DNA from: a bacterium HR12 | GTDB taxonomy: Bacteria > Actinomycetota > UBA4738 > HRBIN12 | DNA length: 8,943 bases | Reading direction: 5' to 3' | NCBI GenBank assembly: GCA_002898915.1 | Contig: BEHO01000028.1 | Span: forward strand, 1-8,943 | Shown here: positions 1 to 6,116 of the stretch, piece after piece | Position numbering within the stretch: position 1 is the stretch's first letter | How the letters are laid out: every line of letters begins with the position of its first letter | Notes under the pieces: generated by a model | What the model was told of the DNA's origin: nothing | What the model saw: the letters and a program-made list of their open reading frames with translations, nothing else | Database searches by the model: none | Made by a program: the position numbers and the translations under genes

Positions 1-1107
1 AACCTCCCGGCCCCCGGCTACCCCGACGACCGGGTCATCGCGGTGGACCTGGAGAACGGCGTCACGCGGGTCCTGAACTCCGACTACTTCGGCGAGTCGA
101 AGAAGGGCGGCCTGCGGATGTGGAACAAGAAGGTCTACGACCTCGGGGGACTCGCCCTCCACGCCGGGCTCAAGGTGATCCCGACCGCCGCCGGCGAGAA
201 GGTCGTGATGATCATCGGCCTCTCGGGGACCGGCAAGACCACGACCACGTTCACGACGCAGAACGGGTCGCTGCCGGTGCAGGACGACTTCGTCGCGCTC
301 ATGCCCGGCGGCAAGGTCTACGGCACGGAGAACGGCTGCTTCGCCAAGACGTTCAGCCTCGACCCCGACTTCGAGCCGAACATCTACAACGCGGTCACGA
401 AGCCCACGGCGTACCTGGAGAACGTGTACCAGGACGAGCACGGGCACGTGAACTTCTTCGAGGAGTCCTACACGCAGAACGGGCGGGCCGTCTTCGAGAT
501 GCGGGACCTGGAGCGCTACCGCGACCCGCGCGACGTCGGCACCGTGGACGTCCTGCTGATCCTGAACCGCAACGAGAACATCATCCCCGCCGTCGCCAAG
601 CTCGATCAGGAACAGGCCGCCGCGTACTTCATGCTCGGCGAGACCACCGGCACGAGCGCGGGCGGCGCCGCCGAGGCCGGCAAGTTCCTCCGGGTCCCGG
701 GCACGAACCCCTTCTTCCCCCTCCCCCACGGCCTGCAGGGCAACCGCATCCTCGAGCTCCTCGACACGCACCCCATCGAGACCTACCTCCTGAACACCGG
801 CCGGGTCGGCGGGCCCGAGGGCGACGAGCGCTCGAAGAAGGTGAAGATCCCTCACACCTCGGCCTGCGTGAAGGCGATCGTCGAGGGCACGATCACCTGG
901 ACCGAGGATCCCGACTTCGGCTACCTCGTGGCCGAGGAGGTCCCGGACTTCGATGACCTCGAGCTCCTCCAGCCGCGCCGCCTCTACGAGCGGCAGGGGC
1001 GGATGCAGGAGTACCGGGACATCGTGGAGCGGCTGAAGGCGGAGCGCGTCGCGCGGCTGCGGGAGTTCCCCGAGCTCGACGAGGCCATCGTCAAGGTAGT
1101 GGGCTAA
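1..1107 (+). CDS. pckA: Phosphoenolpyruvate carboxykinase (ATP), C-terminal part (5' end outside window)
   Basis: Interconverts oxaloacetate + ATP and PEP + CO2 + ADP, the entry step of gluconeogenesis, in the cytosol. The frame is open from base 1, so about 368 C-terminal residues are present; the family is usually 520-580 aa, so the N-terminal domain is missing at the edge. Visible family features are SDYFGESKKGG (paired lysines, metal/substrate site), ALHAGLKV (the conserved His), the kinase-1a P-loop GLSGTGKTT (bases 217-243), the kinase-2 acidic pair in VQDDFVAL, the AKTFSLDPDFEPNIYNAV block, and the late LLNTGRVGG motif. The adenine-side region (GETTGTSAGGA) differs from the E. coli form, so this is a divergent branch of the ATP family (PF01293). 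The TAA stop overlaps the stop of the convergent membrane-protein gene by 4 nt. An internal GTG at 43 is probably not the start, because family-typical sequence precedes it. Confidence 0.93.
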   Translation, partial: NLPAPGYPDDRVIAVDLENGVTRVLNSDYFGESKKGGLRMWNKKVYDLGGLALHAGLKVIPTAAGEKVVMIIGLSGTGKTTTTFTTQNGSLPVQDDFVALMPGGKVYGTENGCFAKTFSLDPDFEPNIYNAVTKPTAYLENVYQDEHGHVNFFEESYTQNGRAVFEMRDLERYRDPRDVGTVDVLLILNRNENIIPAVAKLDQEQAAAYFMLGETTGTSAGGAAEAGKFLRVPGTNPFFPLPHGLQGNRILELLDTHPIETYLLNTGRVGGPEGDERSKKVKIPHTSACVKAIVEGTITWTEDPDFGYLVAEEVPDFDDLELLQPRRLYERQGRMQEYRDIVERLKAERVARLREFPELDEAIVKVVG

Positions 1108-1415
1108 CCCTCGCCCCGGCCGAGGAAGTACCCCGCGGCGACCTGCACCGCCGCGAGCGCCAGCGGCACGAGCGCGTACCAGCGCAGGGCGGCGAGCTCG
1201 TCGAGGAACGCCCGTCCCCGTGCGTCGCTCGCCGCCGAGATGGCGAACAGGCCGGCGAGGGAGAGCCACAGGCCCACCCGCCCGGTCACGAAGGCCGCGA
1301 ACCACAGGTGGTCGCGCAGGGTGGCCTCCCCCACCGCGCGCCGGGACCACACGACGAGCGAGCGCACCCCGCCCGCGGCGAGGACCGCGGCGACGGCGAG
1401 CTCGAACGCCTTCAC
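1104..1415 (-). CDS. Small three-helix membrane protein, unknown function
   Basis: A 103-aa protein I do not recognise by name. Hydrophobic stretches at about residues 4-23, 38-62 and 79-98 look like three transmembrane helices, with short basic or acidic loops between (WSRRAVGEATLRD; SDARGRAFLDE). I chose the GTG start at 1415 because it overlaps the TGA of the upstream phosphoribosyltransferase (GTGA), the usual sign of translational coupling. Starting further upstream adds only an Arg/Gly-rich tail that is the phosphoribosyltransferase gene read in another frame. It is therefore the second gene of a two-gene minus-strand operon. Its TAG stop overlaps the TAA of convergent pckA. Function is open; coupling to the transferase is the only clue. 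Confidence 0.72.
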   Translation of the reverse strand: MKAFELAVAAVLAAGGVRSLVVWSRRAVGEATLRDHLWFAAFVTGRVGLWLSLAGLFAISAASDARGRAFLDELAALRWYALVPLALAAVQVAAGYFLGRGEG

Positions 1416-2053
1416 GCGGCCGTCCCCGCGGCGCGGCGCAGGGCCTCGACCACCTCCTCGTCGGAGGTCTGGTCGAAGCGCCGGTACCACTCCCCGACGG
1501 CGAAGAACGGCTCCGGCGTGGCCAGGACCACGACCTCGTCGGCCTCATGCTGGAGCCGTTGGATGGTCTGGGGCGGCGCGACGGGGACCGCGAGGATCAC
1601 CCGCTCGGCCCCCTGGGCGCGCGCCCACCGCAGCGCCGCCACCGCCGTCCCGCCGGTCGCCACCCCGTCGTCGATCACGATCGCGGTCCTGCCGGTGAGG
1701 TCGAGGGGCGGTCGGTCGCCCCGGTAGACCCGGAGCCGACGGACCGTCTCGGCCTCCTCCGCGGCGATCTCGCGCTCCAGGTACTCCTCGCTCACGCCGA
1801 GGCGCTCGATGAGCCAGGGGTCGAGCACCCGTACCCCCGGCGCCACCGCGCCCAAGCCGAGCTCGGGGTTGCCGGGGGCGCCCACCTTCCGCGGGACCAC
1901 GACGTCGAGGGGCACGCCGAGGGTCCGCGCCACCACCTCGGCCACGATCACGCCCCCGCGGGGGATGCCGAGGACGACGGCGTCCGGCCCCACGTGCTCC
2001 TTCAGGGCCTCGGCGAGGCGCTCGCCGGCGTCGACGCGGTCCTCGAAGATCAC
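1412..2053 (-). CDS. Phosphoribosyltransferase-family protein (COG1926 type)
   Basis: A 213-aa protein with the type I phosphoribosyltransferase fold. The PRPP-binding loop is clear at residues 125-138 (IVIDDGVATGGTAV), with two acidic residues followed by the Gly/Thr loop. Upstream, VVLGIPRGGVIVAEVVA (27-43) and VPRKVGAPGNPELGLGAV (53-70) are typical of the stand-alone 'predicted phosphoribosyltransferase' family COG1926, whose substrate is not established. The GTG start at 2053 is preceded on the minus strand by a GGGGGAG Shine-Dalgarno stretch a few bases upstream. The C-terminus (SDEEVVEALRRAAG) resembles other members. It overlaps the membrane-protein gene by 4 nt and is divergent from the RAM-domain gene. 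It need not be a nucleotide-salvage enzyme: no purine or pyrimidine partner is nearby. Confidence 0.88.
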   Translation of the reverse strand: MIFEDRVDAGERLAEALKEHVGPDAVVLGIPRGGVIVAEVVARTLGVPLDVVVPRKVGAPGNPELGLGAVAPGVRVLDPWLIERLGVSEEYLEREIAAEEAETVRRLRVYRGDRPPLDLTGRTAIVIDDGVATGGTAVAALRWARAQGAERVILAVPVAPPQTIQRLQHEADEVVVLATPEPFFAVGEWYRRFDQTSDEEVVEALRRAAGTAA

Positions 2054-2077
2054 GGCTCCCCCCGCTCCTGCACCCCC

Positions 2078-2083
2078 ATCCTA
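2078..2083 (-). promoter_or_regulatory. -10 box of the phosphoribosyltransferase gene
   Basis: The minus strand reads TAGGAT, matching the TAnnnT pattern seen upstream of several genes here, about 25 nt before the GTG start with the SD in between. I see no convincing -35 at 17-18 nt. Placement in the divergent intergenic region supports it. Confidence 0.35.
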
Positions 2084-2091
2084 CGGCGCGG

Positions 2092-2121
2092 TTGCGGCGC
2101 CGGGCGGCCGCCGCCTAGCAT
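2092..2121 (+). promoter_or_regulatory. Promoter of the RAM-domain gene
   Basis: TTGCGG (2092-2097) and TAGCAT (2116-2121) are separated by 18 nt and fit a housekeeping sigma promoter. The -10 lies inside CTAGCATGAG, which recurs exactly before the tRNA-Gln gene. The start codon is 28 nt downstream of the -10, with an AGGAGG at 2137-2142. Confidence 0.5.
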
Positions 2122-2149
2122 GAGGGCTCCGAGCGCAGGAGGTCCAGGC

Positions 2150-2383
2150 GTGGTCCAGGCGTACATCCTGATCCAGACCGAGGTGGGGAAGGCGGCGTCG
2201 GTCGCCAGGGCGGTCCGCGAGATCAAGGGCGTGCTCGAGGCCGAGGACGTGACCGGCCCCTACGACGTGATCGTCCGGGCCGAGGCCAAGAACGTCGACG
2301 AGCTCGGCAAGCTCGTGGTCGCCAAGATCCAGGCGGTCGAGGGGATCACCCGGACCCTGACCTGCCCGGTGGTCCACCTCTGA
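2150..2383 (+). CDS. Stand-alone Lrp/AsnC ligand-binding (RAM) domain protein
   Basis: A 77-aa protein consisting only of the RAM (ACT-like, beta-alpha-beta-beta-alpha-beta) domain of Lrp/AsnC regulators: AYILIQTEVGKAASVARAV, then GVLEAEDVTGPYDVIVRAEA, then the ending GITRTLTCPVVHL. The GPYDVIV motif is characteristic. There is no helix-turn-helix, so it cannot bind DNA by itself. Related single-domain proteins form oligomers that bind amino acids or partner with full regulators (family knowledge). The GTG at 2150 was chosen because AGGAGG (2137-2142) ends 7 nt before it and the domain begins immediately; the frame runs open further upstream but that part is Arg/Pro-rich noise opposite the phosphoribosyltransferase gene. 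It has its own promoter and is convergent with ddl. Confidence 0.85.
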   Translation: MVQAYILIQTEVGKAASVARAVREIKGVLEAEDVTGPYDVIVRAEAKNVDELGKLVVAKIQAVEGITRTLTCPVVHL

Positions 2384-2392
2384 GGACCTGAG

Positions 2393-2407
2393 GGCCGTCG
2401 CACGGTC
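2393..2407. terminator. Weak hairpin between convergent genes
   Basis: GGCCGT-CGC-ACGGTC forms a 6-bp stem with one G-U pair in the 59-nt gap between the RAM-domain gene and ddl. No T-run follows on either strand, so it would be at best a non-canonical terminator. Nothing else is clear in the gap apart from a GGCGCGCGCC dyad. Confidence 0.2.
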
Positions 2408-2442
2408 GGCGGGATGGGCGGGCGTGGCGCGCGCCGCGGGCC

Positions 2443-3546
2443 CTATCGGGAGATCGCGCGCTTGCCCTCCGCCGCGTGCCGTTCCAGCGCCAGCTCGATC
2501 AGGCGGTCCACGAGCTTCGGGTAGGGCACGCCCGAGGCCTCCCACAGCTTGGGGTACATCGAGATCCGGGTGAAGCCGGGGATCGTGTTCACCTCGTTCA
2601 CGAACACCCGCCCGTCCGCCCCCAGCAGGAAGTCCACGCGAGCCATCCCGGCCGCGTCGATCGCCCGGAAGGCCGCCACCGCGAGGCGGCGGACCTCCTC
2701 GACCGTCGCCCCCTCCAGCGGCGCGGGGATGAGCAGCTCGGCCCCGCCCTCGGCCAGGTACTTGGCCTCGTAGGAGTAGAACTCGTGCCCCAGGGGCACG
2801 ATCTCGCCGCAGATCGAGGCCTCGGGCTCGTCGTTGCCGAGCACCGCGCACTCGATCTCCCGCGCCCCCTCCACGGCCCGCTCCAGGAGCGCCTTCCGTC
2901 CGTACCGGAACGCCTCCTCCATGGCCGCGGCGAGCTCCTCGGGCCCGTGCACCTTCGTCACGCCCACCGAAGAGCCGAGGGCGGCGGGCTTGGCGAACCG
3001 CGGGTACCCGAGGGGCTCGGCGCGCGCCTCGACGGCATCCGGGTCGATCCGCCACTCGCGCTCGTGGACCACGACGTGCTCCACGACCGGGAGCCCGGCG
3101 GCCCGGAACAGCGTCTTCTGCACGGCCTTGTCCATCCCCACGGCCGACGCGAGGACCCCGCTGCCGACGTAGGGCACCCCGGCCATCTCCAGGAACCCCT
3201 GGATCGTGCCGTCCTCCCCGAAGGGCCCGTGGAGGACGGGGAACACGACGTCGATCCCCGTGCGCGAACCGTCGTCGAGCACGAGGGCGTTGGCCCCCGG
3301 CTCCTGGTCCAGCGCGACCTCCGTCCCCGCCCCAGGCTCCACCGACGGCAGCGGCGCGTCGGTCCCGTCGGGCGGGGCCGGCGGCCCCTCCGGCAGCAGC
3401 TCCCAGCGGCCCTCCTTCGTGATCCCGATGGGGATCACCTCGTACCGCCCCGGGTCCATCGCGTCGATCACCGAGCGCGCCGAGAGGCACGAGATCTCGT
3501 GCTCCGCCGAGCGCCCTCCGAACAGCACCGCGACCCGCAGCCTCAT
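2443..3546 (-). CDS. ddl: D-alanine--D-alanine ligase
   Basis: ATP-dependent ligation of two D-Ala to the dipeptide that caps peptidoglycan precursors; cytosolic. The 367 aa match the usual length. It has an N-terminal VLFGGRSAEHEIS with the catalytic-region Glu15, the first Ddl signature HGPFGEDGTIQG (106-117), the ATP-grasp loop KPAALGSSVGV (186-196), the omega-loop EFYSYEAKY (255-263) and the second signature DFLLGADGRVFVNEVNTIPG (305-324), whose acidic/Asn residues bind magnesium. The Tyr-containing omega-loop fits a D-Ala-D-Ala rather than a VanA-type D-Ala-D-Lac enzyme. ATG at 3546 overlaps the TGA of the upstream PLP enzyme (ATGA), so the two are translationally coupled. An N-terminal extension in the open frame reads through the upstream gene in another frame and is not real. 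I recall actinobacterial ddl sitting beside gpsA; here a trans-sulfuration gene is in that place. Confidence 0.96.
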   Translation of the reverse strand: MRLRVAVLFGGRSAEHEISCLSARSVIDAMDPGRYEVIPIGITKEGRWELLPEGPPAPPDGTDAPLPSVEPGAGTEVALDQEPGANALVLDDGSRTGIDVVFPVLHGPFGEDGTIQGFLEMAGVPYVGSGVLASAVGMDKAVQKTLFRAAGLPVVEHVVVHEREWRIDPDAVEARAEPLGYPRFAKPAALGSSVGVTKVHGPEELAAAMEEAFRYGRKALLERAVEGAREIECAVLGNDEPEASICGEIVPLGHEFYSYEAKYLAEGGAELLIPAPLEGATVEEVRRLAVAAFRAIDAAGMARVDFLLGADGRVFVNEVNTIPGFTRISMYPKLWEASGVPYPKLVDRLIELALERHAAEGKRAISR

Positions 3547-4739
3547 ACCCGCTCCAGCGCTCGCTCCACGTCGGCGAGGAGGTCCTCCACGTCCTCGAGC
3601 CCGATCGAGAGGCGCACCAGCCCGTCCGCGATGCCCGCCGCCCGTCGCGCCTCCGGATCCAGCTGCCGGTGCGTCGTGGAGGCCGCGTGCCCCACGAGCG
3701 AGTGCGTCCCGCCGAGGCTCGCTGCGATCCAGACGAGCTCGAGGGCGTCGCAGAACCGCATCCCCGCCTCCACGCCGCCCCGGACCTCGAACGCCACCAC
3801 GCCCCCGAACCCTTTCGGCAGCAGCCGCTCCGCGACGGCGTGGTGGGGATGGCTCGGCAGGCCCGGGTAGTGCACCCGCTCCACCTTCGGGTGGGCGGCC
3901 AGGCGCTCGGCGACCCGCTGCGCGCTCTCGGAGTGTCGCCGCATCCTGAGCTCGAGCGTGGCGAGGCCCCGCAGGCACAGCCAGGCCTCGAGGGGAGCCA
4001 TGGTCCCCCCGGTCTCGATGACCGTGGCCCGCAGGGCCGCGACGTGGTCGGCGCTCGCGCAGGCGACGCCGCCGATGAGGTCGTGGTGCCCTCCGAGGTA
4101 CTTCGTGGCCGAGTGGAGCACGACGTCGAACCCGTGCTCCGCCGGCGCGCACAGGTACGGGGACGCGAAGGTGTTGTCGACGACCGACACGACCCCGGCC
4201 TCCCGACACGCCGCCGCGAGGACCGGCAGGTCCGCCACGCCCACCGTGGGGTTGCTGATGGTCTCGACGTAGAACAGCGCGGCCCCCGGCAGCGCTCGCG
4301 CCACGGCGGCCGGGTCGTGGGGGTCGACGAGCTCGACCTCGATGCCGTAGCGGGGCAGGACGGTGGTGAAGAGCGAGTACGTGCCGCCGTACAGCTCGCG
4401 GCTGGCGAGGATCCGGTCGCCGGCGCGGGCGAACGTGGTCACCACGGTGTGGATCGCCGCCATCCCGGAGGCGAACGAGAGCGCGGCGTCCGTGCCCTCG
4501 AGCTCGGCCATGGCCCGCTCGAAGGCCTCGAGCGTCGGGTTCCCGTAGCCCCGCGTGTACGTGAAGCCGGGGCGGCGGAACGCGATCGTCTCGGCGTACT
4601 CCTCCGAGGTGCGGAAGCGGAAGGTGGAGGTCTGGTAGATGGGGACGCTCGGGGCCTCCTGCCCCACCCGGACCTCGCGGCCGGCGTGGATCGCCCGCGT
4701 CGAGAACCCCAGGCGGCGATCGCTCACGCCGATGACCAT
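3543..4739 (-). CDS. PLP-dependent trans-sulfuration enzyme (cystathionine gamma-synthase/lyase family)
   Basis: A Cys/Met-metabolism PLP enzyme of 398 aa (usual 380-400). Cofactor features are YTRGYGNPT (61-69; the Tyr/Arg that grip PLP phosphate from the neighbouring subunit), SFASGMAAI (88-96), VETISNPT (158-165), VVDNTFASP (186-194, PLP-ring Asp188), the Schiff-base lysine K213 in HSATKYLGGH, and SLGGTHSLVGHAASTTH (341-357). Family members act as cystathionine gamma-synthase, cystathionine gamma-lyase or methionine gamma-lyase; sequence inspection does not separate these, so no symbol is given. Compared with the commoner YSRxxNPT, the Tyr-Arg-NPT segment seems one residue longer. The ATG at 4739 has no obvious SD; a GTG four codons on (4727) is an alternative. 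It is coupled by ATGA to ddl. Confidence 0.92.
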   Translation of the reverse strand: MVIGVSDRRLGFSTRAIHAGREVRVGQEAPSVPIYQTSTFRFRTSEEYAETIAFRRPGFTYTRGYGNPTLEAFERAMAELEGTDAALSFASGMAAIHTVVTTFARAGDRILASRELYGGTYSLFTTVLPRYGIEVELVDPHDPAAVARALPGAALFYVETISNPTVGVADLPVLAAACREAGVVSVVDNTFASPYLCAPAEHGFDVVLHSATKYLGGHHDLIGGVACASADHVAALRATVIETGGTMAPLEAWLCLRGLATLELRMRRHSESAQRVAERLAAHPKVERVHYPGLPSHPHHAVAERLLPKGFGGVVAFEVRGGVEAGMRFCDALELVWIAASLGGTHSLVGHAASTTHRQLDPEARRAAGIADGLVRLSIGLEDVEDLLADVERALERV

Positions 4740-4759
4740 ACCGCGGCCGAGCACCGCCG

Positions 4760-4765
4760 AGGGTA
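4760..4765 (-). promoter_or_regulatory. Possible -10 box of the trans-sulfuration/ddl pair
   Basis: The minus strand reads TACCCT 20 nt before the ATG, in the 59-nt gap after the acyltransferase stop. There is no clear -35. The same bases could also be remnant coding sequence of the acyltransferase, so this is tentative. Confidence 0.2.
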
Positions 4766-4798
4766 GGAATCGCGCAGGGCGGAGAAGAGATCGGCGAG

Positions 4799-5416
4799 CT
4801 ACCACAAGAGATGGTAGGTAAGGTGCGGGACGAGAGCGGGATCGTACTCGAGGCCGGCGGCCCGTGCCCGCACGTCCACGGGCTCCCCGGCCCGCAGGAA
4901 GATCGGGCGACCGAAGGCCGGGAACCGGAACGAGCCCCGGCGCCACACGTACTGCCCGCCCCACGTCGCCACCGGCACCACCGGCGCCCCCGTGGCGAGG
5001 GCGAGGCGCACCGCGCCGGTCTTGCCCCGACCCGGGCTGAAGTCCGGCCCGCCGGCCGTGCTCGTCCCCTCCGGGTAGATCACGACGACCTCTCCCCGCT
5101 CGATGGCCGCCGTCGCCTCCTCGAGCGGTCGCTGGTCCCCCGTGCCCCGCCGCACGGGGATCTGCCCCATCCCCCGCAGGATCCTGCCGAGGACGGGGTT
5201 CTCGAACAGCTCCACCTTGGCCAGGAACCGCGGCCGCCGTCCCGCCCGGACCACGAAGTAGCCGTGGGCGAGGGGGTCGAGGTACGAGAGGTGGTTCCCG
5301 ACGACGATCGCCGGCCCCGTCCTCGGGATGCGCTCGAGCCCCTCCATCCGCCAGTTGAACCACAGCGCGAACGGGGGCAGCAGGACGGTCTCGGCGGCGC
5401 GGAACCAGGGCTCCAG
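4799..5416 (-). CDS. plsC: Lysophospholipid acyltransferase, PlsC-like (apparent CTG start)
   Basis: Transfers an acyl chain to 1-acyl-glycerol-3-phosphate (or a related lyso-lipid) at the inner face of the membrane. It has all four acyltransferase blocks: NHLSYLD (41-47, catalytic HX4D), GQIPVRR (84-90), VVIYPEGTST (111-120) and APVVPVA (144-150). The first ATG (5347) would begin at MEGLERIPRTGP, cutting off the amphipathic N-terminal segment usual in the family. The frame continues upstream through WFRAAETVLLPPFALWFNWR to a CTG at 5416, placed 6 nt after a perfect AGGAGG (5423-5428), so I take CTG as the start (205 aa). The C-terminus is short: a TAG at 4799-4801 is followed in the same frame by LADLFSALRDSYPRR, which looks like the missing terminal helix. 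It lies 31 nt downstream of bioY on the same strand. The exact acyl acceptor is unknown. Confidence 0.88.
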   Translation of the reverse strand: MEPWFRAAETVLLPPFALWFNWRMEGLERIPRTGPAIVVGNHLSYLDPLAHGYFVVRAGRRPRFLAKVELFENPVLGRILRGMGQIPVRRGTGDQRPLEEATAAIERGEVVVIYPEGTSTAGGPDFSPGRGKTGAVRLALATGAPVVPVATWGGQYVWRRGSFRFPAFGRPIFLRAGEPVDVRARAAGLEYDPALVPHLTYHLLW

Positions 5417-5422
5417 GGCGGA

Positions 5423-5428
5423 CCTCCT
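5423..5428 (-). promoter_or_regulatory. Ribosome binding site that fixes the CTG start of the acyltransferase
   Basis: AGGAGG on the minus strand, 6 nt upstream of CTG 5416. No ATG, GTG or TTG stands at that distance, and the in-frame ATG at 5347 lacks an SD. This decides the start choice. Confidence 0.6.
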
Positions 5429-5444
5429 CGCGCGGGCGCGCCCG

Positions 5445-5450
5445 ATGCTA
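5445..5450 (-). promoter_or_regulatory. Possible -10 box before the acyltransferase, overlapping the bioY stop
   Basis: The minus strand reads TAGCAT, the same hexamer as before the RAM-domain and tRNA-Gln genes. Its first three bases are the TAG stop of bioY, so the match could be chance and the gene could instead be read through from bioY. No good -35. Confidence 0.22.
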
Positions 5451-6035
5451 CCGTCGTCCGGTCAGGCGCCAGCCGGCCGGGAGCAGCCCCGCCGCGAGCA
5501 GCACCTTGATCGTGTCGCCGATCACGAACGGCGCGAGTCCGAGCTCGAGGGCTCGACCGAGGGACACGTCGATCGCCGCCGCCAGCCAGGGGATCCCCAC
5601 CAGGTACAGCACGACCTCGCCCAGGAACATCGCGCCGATCGCGCTCCGGATCGAGCGGTCCCACCCGTGCCGGGACAGCCACCCCACGACGGCCGCCGCG
5701 GCCACGAACCCCCACAGGTAGCCGCCCGTGGCCGAGGCCAGGCCGAGGACCGACACCCCCGAGCTCCCGCCGGCGAAGAACGGGAGTCCGAGCGCGCCCT
5801 GCGCGAGGTACATCCCCAGCGAGAGCGCGCCGAGCCCCGGCCCGAGGCTGGCTCCCACGAGCAGGACCCCGAGCGTCTGGCCGGTGATCGGCACCGGGGT
5901 GAACGGCAGTGGGATCGAGACCTGCGCGAGACCGGCCACCAGCCAGCTCCCGCCGAGGGCGAGGAGCAGCCGGTACCAGGTCGCCTGCCGCACGTTGGTC
6001 GGCGAGACGGCCAGCGCGAGCGTCGTCGAACTCAC
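5448..6035 (-). CDS. bioY: Biotin transporter S-component BioY
   Basis: The substrate-binding membrane subunit of the biotin ECF transporter; it captures biotin and normally works with an EcfA-type ATPase and EcfT. The 195 aa match the family size (about 190). Diagnostic stretches are IPLPFTPVPITGQTLGVLL (41-59), GMYLAQGALGLPFFAGG (74-90), ATGGYLWGF (102-110) and the biotin-contact FVIGDTIKVLLAAGLLP (170-186) with Asp174 and Lys177. About six hydrophobic segments are visible. The GTG start at 6035 has an AAGGAGG 5 nt upstream. No bioM/bioN or ECF module genes are in the window, so it is a solitary BioY that presumably shares a general ECF module or acts alone (inference). It is divergent from cofC; the shared upstream region holds a 24-bp palindrome. 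Confidence 0.95.
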   Translation of the reverse strand: MSSTTLALAVSPTNVRQATWYRLLLALGGSWLVAGLAQVSIPLPFTPVPITGQTLGVLLVGASLGPGLGALSLGMYLAQGALGLPFFAGGSSGVSVLGLASATGGYLWGFVAAAAVVGWLSRHGWDRSIRSAIGAMFLGEVVLYLVGIPWLAAAIDVSLGRALELGLAPFVIGDTIKVLLAAGLLPAGWRLTGRR

Positions 6036-6066
6036 CGTGACCTCCTTGTCGTCCGCGGGGCGCACC

Positions 6067-6072
6067 AGGATA
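6067..6072 (-). promoter_or_regulatory. Possible -10 box of bioY
   Basis: The minus strand reads TATCCT, 31 nt before the GTG start, leaving room for a short leader with the SD. The expected -35 falls inside the palindrome at 6079-6102 and is a poor match to TTGACA. Confidence 0.38.
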
Positions 6073-6078
6073 CGCGCT

Positions 6079-6102
6079 CCGCGGCTCGAGTTCGAGCCGC
6101 GG
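6079..6102. promoter_or_regulatory. 24-bp palindrome, candidate operator between bioY and cofC
   Basis: Arms CCGCGGCTCGA and TCGAGCCGCGG (11 bp each, perfect) flank a GT centre. It sits between the -10 boxes of two divergent genes, covering the expected -35 region of both, so a dimeric regulator bound here could affect both. It is not a terminator position, since both genes are transcribed away from it. I do not recognise the sequence as the site of a known biotin regulator. Confidence 0.45.
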
Positions 6103-6104
6103 GG

Positions 6105-6110
6105 TAGGCT
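6105..6110 (+). promoter_or_regulatory. -10 box of cofC, leaderless arrangement
   Basis: TAGGCT ends 6 nt before the GTG start of cofC, so transcription would begin at or next to the start codon. No SD precedes that GTG, which fits leaderless initiation as common in actinomycetes. Confidence 0.48.
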
Positions 6111-6116
6111 GGGATC

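Noticed and set aside
120..956. Long open frame inside pckA, other frame
   Set aside because: Arg/Pro/His-rich translation with no motif; a product of high GC at third positions opposite a clear gene frame.
1220..2149. N-terminal extension of the RAM-domain gene
   Set aside because: The open frame runs far upstream but overlaps the phosphoribosyltransferase gene in antisense; AGGAGG and the domain boundary both indicate the start at 2150.
2443..3546. VanA-type D-Ala-D-Lac ligase (vancomycin resistance)
   Set aside because: The omega-loop reads EFYSYEAKY with the Tyr of ordinary Ddl, and no vanH/vanX neighbours are present.
2476..3870. Long plus-strand frame opposite ddl and the trans-sulfuration gene
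   Set aside because: It spans two well-supported minus-strand genes; composition is low-complexity His/Arg/Pro and it has no plausible start context.
3669..4766. Plus-strand frame opposite the trans-sulfuration gene
   Set aside because: Antisense shadow of a gene whose PLP motifs are clear on the other strand.
6036..6078. Riboswitch in front of bioY
   Set aside because: The leader is only a few tens of nucleotides and shows no aptamer-like structure; no biotin riboswitch class is known to me.
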